The notes under the pieces: generated by a model
Database searches by the model: none
What the model was told of the DNA's origin: nothing
What the model saw: only the letters and a program-made list of their open reading frames with translations
Shown: positions 6,650-9,259 of the stretch, piece by piece
Layout: each line of letters starts with the position of its first letter
How positions within the stretch are numbered: the first letter of the stretch is position 1
From: Herminiimonas sp.
GTDB taxonomy: Bacteria > Pseudomonadota > Gammaproteobacteria > Burkholderiales > Burkholderiaceae
Reading direction: 5' to 3'
Length of the DNA stretch: 9,259 nucleotides
Assembly: GCA_014377155.1 (NCBI GenBank)
Contig: JACMQD010000212.1
Span: forward strand, 1 to 9,259
Program-made: the position numbers and the translations under genes

Positions 6650-7116
6650 TGCAGGTTTTTCGGATCGCCGACGGCCGGCATCCGTTGTGGGACGCTACGG
6701 GCGCCTTGCGGTTTGGCGGCCGCTGGAACAGTCCCGGATTGGGTGTGATTTATGGTGCCACGACGTATGCTGGGGCAATGCTGGAGGTGTTGGTGCATAC
6801 CCGGATTGGCAAAGTTCCGAAGACGCACGTATGGGTCGTCGGTACAGTTCCTGACAGCGTAGCCGTGGAGAGGGTCACGCCCAGCCTGCTGCCGGCAGGG
6901 TGGGGTAACCAGGAAAGTGTGGCGGCGCGGGAATTTGGCGATCGATGGGTGCGGGAAGGGCGCAGTGCGGTGTTACTTGTGCCCTCTGTTGTAACGGGTG
7001 ACGAGGGTAACGTGGTGATCAATCCGGCGCATCCCGATGCCGCCAAAATCGCGGTGAGCGCGCCGCGGGCGGTGATATGGGATACGCGGTTATTTTTGCC
7101 TTCTCAGCCGAATTGA
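6649..7116 (+). CDS. RES-domain toxin (NAD+-degrading type)
   Basis: Characterised RES toxins (MbcT, Res) degrade NAD+, while ParT modifies a nucleotide-synthesis enzyme by ADP-ribosylation; either way the toxin arrests growth when the antitoxin is lost. The 155-residue protein starts FRIADGRHPLWDATGALRFG and goes on GRWNSPGLGVIYG, the classic RES opening. The conserved Arg (R25 in GGRW), Tyr (Y35), Glu (E46 in AMLEVLVH) and Ser (S113 in LLVPSVV) are all present, and NVVINPAHPD is the usual C-terminal box. All key residues are in place, so it is probably active. It is coupled to the antitoxin by a 1-nt overlap. Whether it hydrolyses NAD+ or ADP-ribosylates a protein cannot be told from sequence alone. 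Confidence 0.9.
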   Translation: MQVFRIADGRHPLWDATGALRFGGRWNSPGLGVIYGATTYAGAMLEVLVHTRIGKVPKTHVWVVGTVPDSVAVERVTPSLLPAGWGNQESVAAREFGDRWVREGRSAVLLVPSVVTGDEGNVVINPAHPDAAKIAVSAPRAVIWDTRLFLPSQPN

Positions 7117-7321
7117 TCAGGGCGGTGCGCCGCGTTTCGACGCCGTCAGCCGTGTCTGTGCCGCACTTGGCGTGTGTCTGGTGGCGCCAGCCATCTTCCC
7201 CTAATCAAGCCCAGGAATGCTCTTATTATCGGACGTTGCAGAAACTGACGACAAATAGCATACATGCGGACATGTCCCTCTCCCAAGCCACGCGCCACGC
7301 CCGGTGGACGCCCCGCACATG
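7117..7321. other. Intergenic debris between the RES toxin and the ahpF remnant
   Basis: About 200 bases with no gene I can support. GGACATGTCC (7269-7278) is a perfect 10-bp palindrome close to the broken end of the ahpF fragment. The minus-strand frame of the ahpF remnant runs on through this stretch to 7226, but its residues after VYSAR no longer resemble AhpF. No convincing terminator follows the toxin gene. Confidence 0.5.
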
Positions 7322-7984
7322 ACGGGCCGAATAGACGGCAGCCGCCGCGCCGGCCGGTACGCCGCCGACGATCAGCATGTCGAACGGCGCCTTGGCGTCG
7401 ATCTTCTTTGCCTCGCGCTCGATGCCGCTGGTGTCGACCTTTGCAAGAATTTCTTCAAGGCTCATGCGGCCTTGGCTGAATTCGGTGCCGTCCAGGAAGA
7501 CCATCGGCACTGCCATCACCTTGCGCGCCTCGACTTCGTCCTTGAACATCGAGCCATCGATCATGGTGGTGCGGATGCGCGGATTTTGCACCGCCATAAG
7601 GTTCAGCGCCTGCACGACATCAGGGCAGCTATGGCAGGTCAGCGAGACATAGATTTATAACTCGAAGTCGCCGTCGAGTGCGCGAATCTGCGCCAGCACA
7701 TCGTCCTCGACCTTTGGTGGATAACCGCCGATCTGCAACAAGGCCAGGATCAGCGACGTGAATTCATGGCCCACCGGCAAGCCGGCAAAACGCGGGCCGT
7801 GATTTTCGCTGGGCCGGTTGACGCAAAACGATGGCTTGCGGTGATTGTCTTCACGGCTCTCCGAAAGGCACACCAGCGGCGGGCACTCGGCCACATCGCG
7901 CAAGAGCGACTGCATGCCGGCGCAATGCTTGCTGTCGTCGAGCGAAGCGACGATTTCGATCGGCTGCGTGGCACGTTTCAGATG
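7322..7984 (-). pseudogene. ahpF: Alkyl hydroperoxide reductase subunit F remnant
   Basis: AhpF is the NADH-dependent flavoenzyme that re-reduces the peroxidase AhpC. This remnant covers only the N-terminal thioredoxin-like region and the start of the FAD domain, roughly 220 of about 520 residues. It begins near HLKRATQPIEIVASLDDS, so about the first 15 residues are missing. It continues through ENHGPRFAGLPVGHEFTSLI, the redox CHSC pair (7625-7636), [40 protein letters not shown] and [14 protein letters not shown] to [20 protein letters not shown]. An in-frame TAA (7655-7657) stands where relatives have Glu-type codons (GDFEL-stop-IYVSL), and the FAD-binding GGGPAG has become GGVPAG. The rest of the FAD and NADH domains is gone. 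No ahpC is next to it. It is a decayed fragment, not a gene. Confidence 0.88.
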
Positions 7985-8183
7985 ATAAAAAATAATAGGT
8001 ATTTTCTATATTTTGAATTGCGCGACGCTGTGCCAGTGGCGGCAATAGCGCGCGTCACGACCAATGCAAGACCGAACTCGACCCTGCAGGCGCGAACAAA
8101 AGCCCCGGCACACGCTGCATTAAGTTACCGAAGGTAATGTTTTTGAAGAAGCTGCTTCGTGAAAGAGGCTAAATTCGACTGCA
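7985..8183. other. pilV upstream region with inverted repeats
   Basis: This holds the leader of the minor-pilin operon. An AT-rich imperfect hairpin, AAAATA-a-TAG, a 7-nt loop, CTA-TATTTT (7989-8014), lies at the broken end of ahpF. A short perfect inverted repeat TTACC-GAA-GGTAA (8125-8137) lies about 50 nt before pilV and could be an operator. I find no good sigma-70 or sigma-54 promoter. AGAGG around 8163-8167 is the nearest ribosome-site-like sequence to the pilV ATG and stands about 16 nt away, which is long. Confidence 0.35.
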
Positions 8184-8885
8184 ATGCGCCCATTCCTGTT
8201 TTACCTGCCCCTGCACCGACCCATGCCACCGATACCCTTCCCCTCTGCCGACCGCCGGACCCGCCGGACCCGCCTGACCCGCCTGACCCGCCTGACCCGC
8301 CTGACCCGCCTGACCCGCCTGACCCGCCTGACCCGGCAGCAGGCCGGATTTTCGCTGGTCGAGGTATTGGTGTCGGTATTGGTTCTCGCGGTTGGCCTGA
8401 TCGGTGCGGCGATGATGCAGCTTAACGCTGCACGCACCACCCAACAGTCGAGTTTGCACGATACCGCACTTAGGCTGGCGGTGCAGATTGCAGATGAAAT
8501 CCGCGCCAACGACACCCAAGCGCGCCTGGCGCCCGCGGCCAATCCGTTCTTCCAATTGCGGTATGCAACGCCGACAAACCCGCCCGCAGCGGCCACCAAT
8601 TGCTATTTGCAGACGTGCGACACGGTGCAGGTGGCCCAACAAAGCGTCGCTGAATGGCAGCGACGCGTCTACGAGTTGCTGCCTGGCGGTCGACTCGAGA
8701 TTTGCCTTGATGCCGCAGTGGTCGATCCGGTAAGCGGCAACCTCAGTTGGTGCGGTGCCGGAACCGGCGCTGCCGGCGCGCCGGTGGCAGTCAAGATCGG
8801 CTGGACCGAACGTGATTCCAGCGGCCGCGCGCTGGACGACACGTCGCCGCGCGTTGCAGTCGTTCTGGCGCCTTACTCCCAATGA
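8184..8885 (+). CDS. pilV: Type IV pilus minor pilin PilV with repeat-expanded leader peptide
   Basis: PilV is a minor pilin exported to the inner membrane, processed by prepilin peptidase PilD, and used with PilW, PilX and PilE to prime pilus assembly. The 233-residue protein has the class III signal QQAG-FSLVEVLVSVLVLAVGL: cleavage after Gly55, Phe at +1 and Glu at +5, then the hydrophobic helix (about 56-78) with GAAMMQLNA typical of PilV. The mature part has two cysteine pairs (NCYLQTC; CLDA ... WCGAG). The leader is very unusual: residues 24-50 are RRT-RRT then seven copies of RLT, from a 9-bp tandem repeat. The leader is 55 residues from the ATG used here, or 42 from ATG 8223 (Met14); ordinary pilin leaders are about 6-25. 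No ATG, GTG or TTG lies between the repeats and the cleavage site, so the repeat is probably translated. The stop overlaps the pilW start by 4 nt (ATGA). Start choice is uncertain; the identity of the mature protein is firm. Confidence 0.88.
   Translation: MRPFLFYLPLHRPMPPIPFPSADRRTRRTRLTRLTRLTRLTRLTRLTRLTRQQAGFSLVEVLVSVLVLAVGLIGAAMMQLNAARTTQQSSLHDTALRLAVQIADEIRANDTQARLAPAANPFFQLRYATPTNPPAAATNCYLQTCDTVQVAQQSVAEWQRRVYELLPGGRLEICLDAAVVDPVSGNLSWCGAGTGAAGAPVAVKIGWTERDSSGRALDDTSPRVAVVLAPYSQ
8253..8333 (+). repeat. 9-bp tandem repeat in the pilV leader (nine units)
   Basis: Nine head-to-tail units without spacers: two of CGCCGGACC (8253, 8262) then seven identical units of CGCCTGACC (8271-8333). 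The unit is three codons, CGC-CTG-ACC or Arg-Leu-Thr, so copy-number change would keep the pilV frame. The identity of the last seven units, including third positions, points to recent expansion by slippage rather than selection on residues alone. Confidence 0.97.
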
Positions 8886-9259
8886 CGCCGCAACGCCTGA
8901 ACACTGACCACCTGCCGCCGCAATCACGGCGTTCGCTCACCTCCAGAGCGCGCACCGCATCTGGTGCGCTGGCGCAATCGGGCCTGACGCTGATCGAACT
9001 GATGATTTCGCTGGCGCTCGGCATGCTGGTCGTGGCGGCGGCACTAATACTTTTACTGACCAGCAAATCGAGCTACGTCATCGAGGATGACAACGCGCGA
9101 TTGCTCGATAGCGGGCGTTATGCAATCGAGAGCATCGGCCGCGCCGTACGACAAACTGCCTTTGAACAACTGGAAAGCGAAACCGTGCCGGTGGTCGGTC
9201 AGCCAACCGACAGCCCGAACATTGTCGGCTTCGATGCCACCACGTTTGGCGGCACGCCA
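8882..9259 (+). CDS. pilW: Type IV pilus minor pilin PilW, N-terminal part (cut by window edge)
   Basis: PilW is the second minor pilin of the priming complex. The 126 residues present begin at an ATG overlapping the pilV stop (ATGA), so the two are translationally coupled. A 34-residue leader rich in Arg, Ser and Ala ends in AQSG; cleavage before Leu35 gives LTLIELMISLALGMLVVAAA, with Glu at +5 and a long hydrophobic helix. SKSSYVIEDDNARLLDSGRY then AIESIGRAVRQ is the PilW family's conserved stretch after the helix. Leu rather than Phe or Met at +1 is less common but tolerated in minor pilins. The leader is also longer than usual. The gene continues past the right edge, where pilX, pilY1 and pilE-type genes would be expected. 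Confidence 0.9.
   Translation, partial: MTPQRLNTDHLPPQSRRSLTSRARTASGALAQSGLTLIELMISLALGMLVVAAALILLLTSKSSYVIEDDNARLLDSGRYAIESIGRAVRQTAFEQLESETVPVVGQPTDSPNIVGFDATTFGGTP

Noticed and set aside
7226..7321. Extension of the ahpF frame beyond VYSAR
   Set aside because: The residues no longer match AhpF after this point; the frame is open only by chance past the deletion junction.
8253..8333. CRISPR-like array
   Set aside because: Units are contiguous, 9 bp long and have no spacers, and they lie within a coding frame.
8169..8927. Minus-strand open frame with Ala-Gly-Gln repeats, collagen-like in look
   Set aside because: It is antisense to pilV; the repeat residues follow from the 9-bp array, and pilV has a full prepilin signature.

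Overview
The window looks like a chromosomal stretch of a betaproteobacterium, probably Burkholderiales (Oxalobacteraceae-like). This is inferred from the moderately high G+C, the type IV pilus gene types and the protein flavour; no marker gene fixes the taxon. It combines type IV pilus genes with a good deal of mobile-element and pseudogene debris.

Layout. (1) 1-226: flank with no recognisable gene; a possible gene start runs off the left edge on the minus strand. (2) 227-1787, minus: a degenerate group II intron of the bacterial class C (IIC) type. Its domain V and its 5' and 3' termini are readable. Its reverse transcriptase/maturase gene is broken by two frameshifts and has lost its N-terminus. 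It sits just behind the rho-independent terminator (1793-1820) of the next gene, as IIC introns typically do. (3) 1842-2318, minus: a small repeat-containing protein with a C-terminal membrane anchor (DUF883/ElaB-YqjD-like). (4) 2319-2783: a divergent intergenic region. (5) 2784-5168, plus: an intact PilB/GspE-family pilus-assembly ATPase of 794 aa, with four evenly spaced 30-residue repeats in its N-terminal region. (6) 5210-6047: the C-terminal half of a FimT/GspH minor pseudopilin (minus) butted against the 3' half of an IS3-family element (plus). (7) 6221-7116: an intact Xre/MbcA-ParS-type antitoxin and RES-domain toxin pair. (8) about 7322-7984, minus: a remnant of ahpF with an in-frame stop, truncated at both ends. 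(9) 8184-9259, plus: the start of a minor-pilin operon, pilV then pilW (cut by the window edge), overlapping by 4 nt.

How it fits together. PilB would power pilus extension, and PilV and PilW are minor pilins that prime assembly. In related bacteria FimT/GspH-type genes usually lie directly upstream of pilV in the same orientation. Here the fimT remnant is inverted and separated from pilV by IS debris, a toxin-antitoxin pair and an ahpF fragment, so the interval looks like an insertion and rearrangement hot spot inside a pilus locus.

The most unusual feature is a perfect 9-bp tandem array (8253-8333, nine units) inside the coding sequence for the PilV leader peptide. It encodes an Arg-Leu-Thr repeat just before the prepilin peptidase site. 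I found no convincing new multi-gene system; the toxin-antitoxin pair belongs to a known class.
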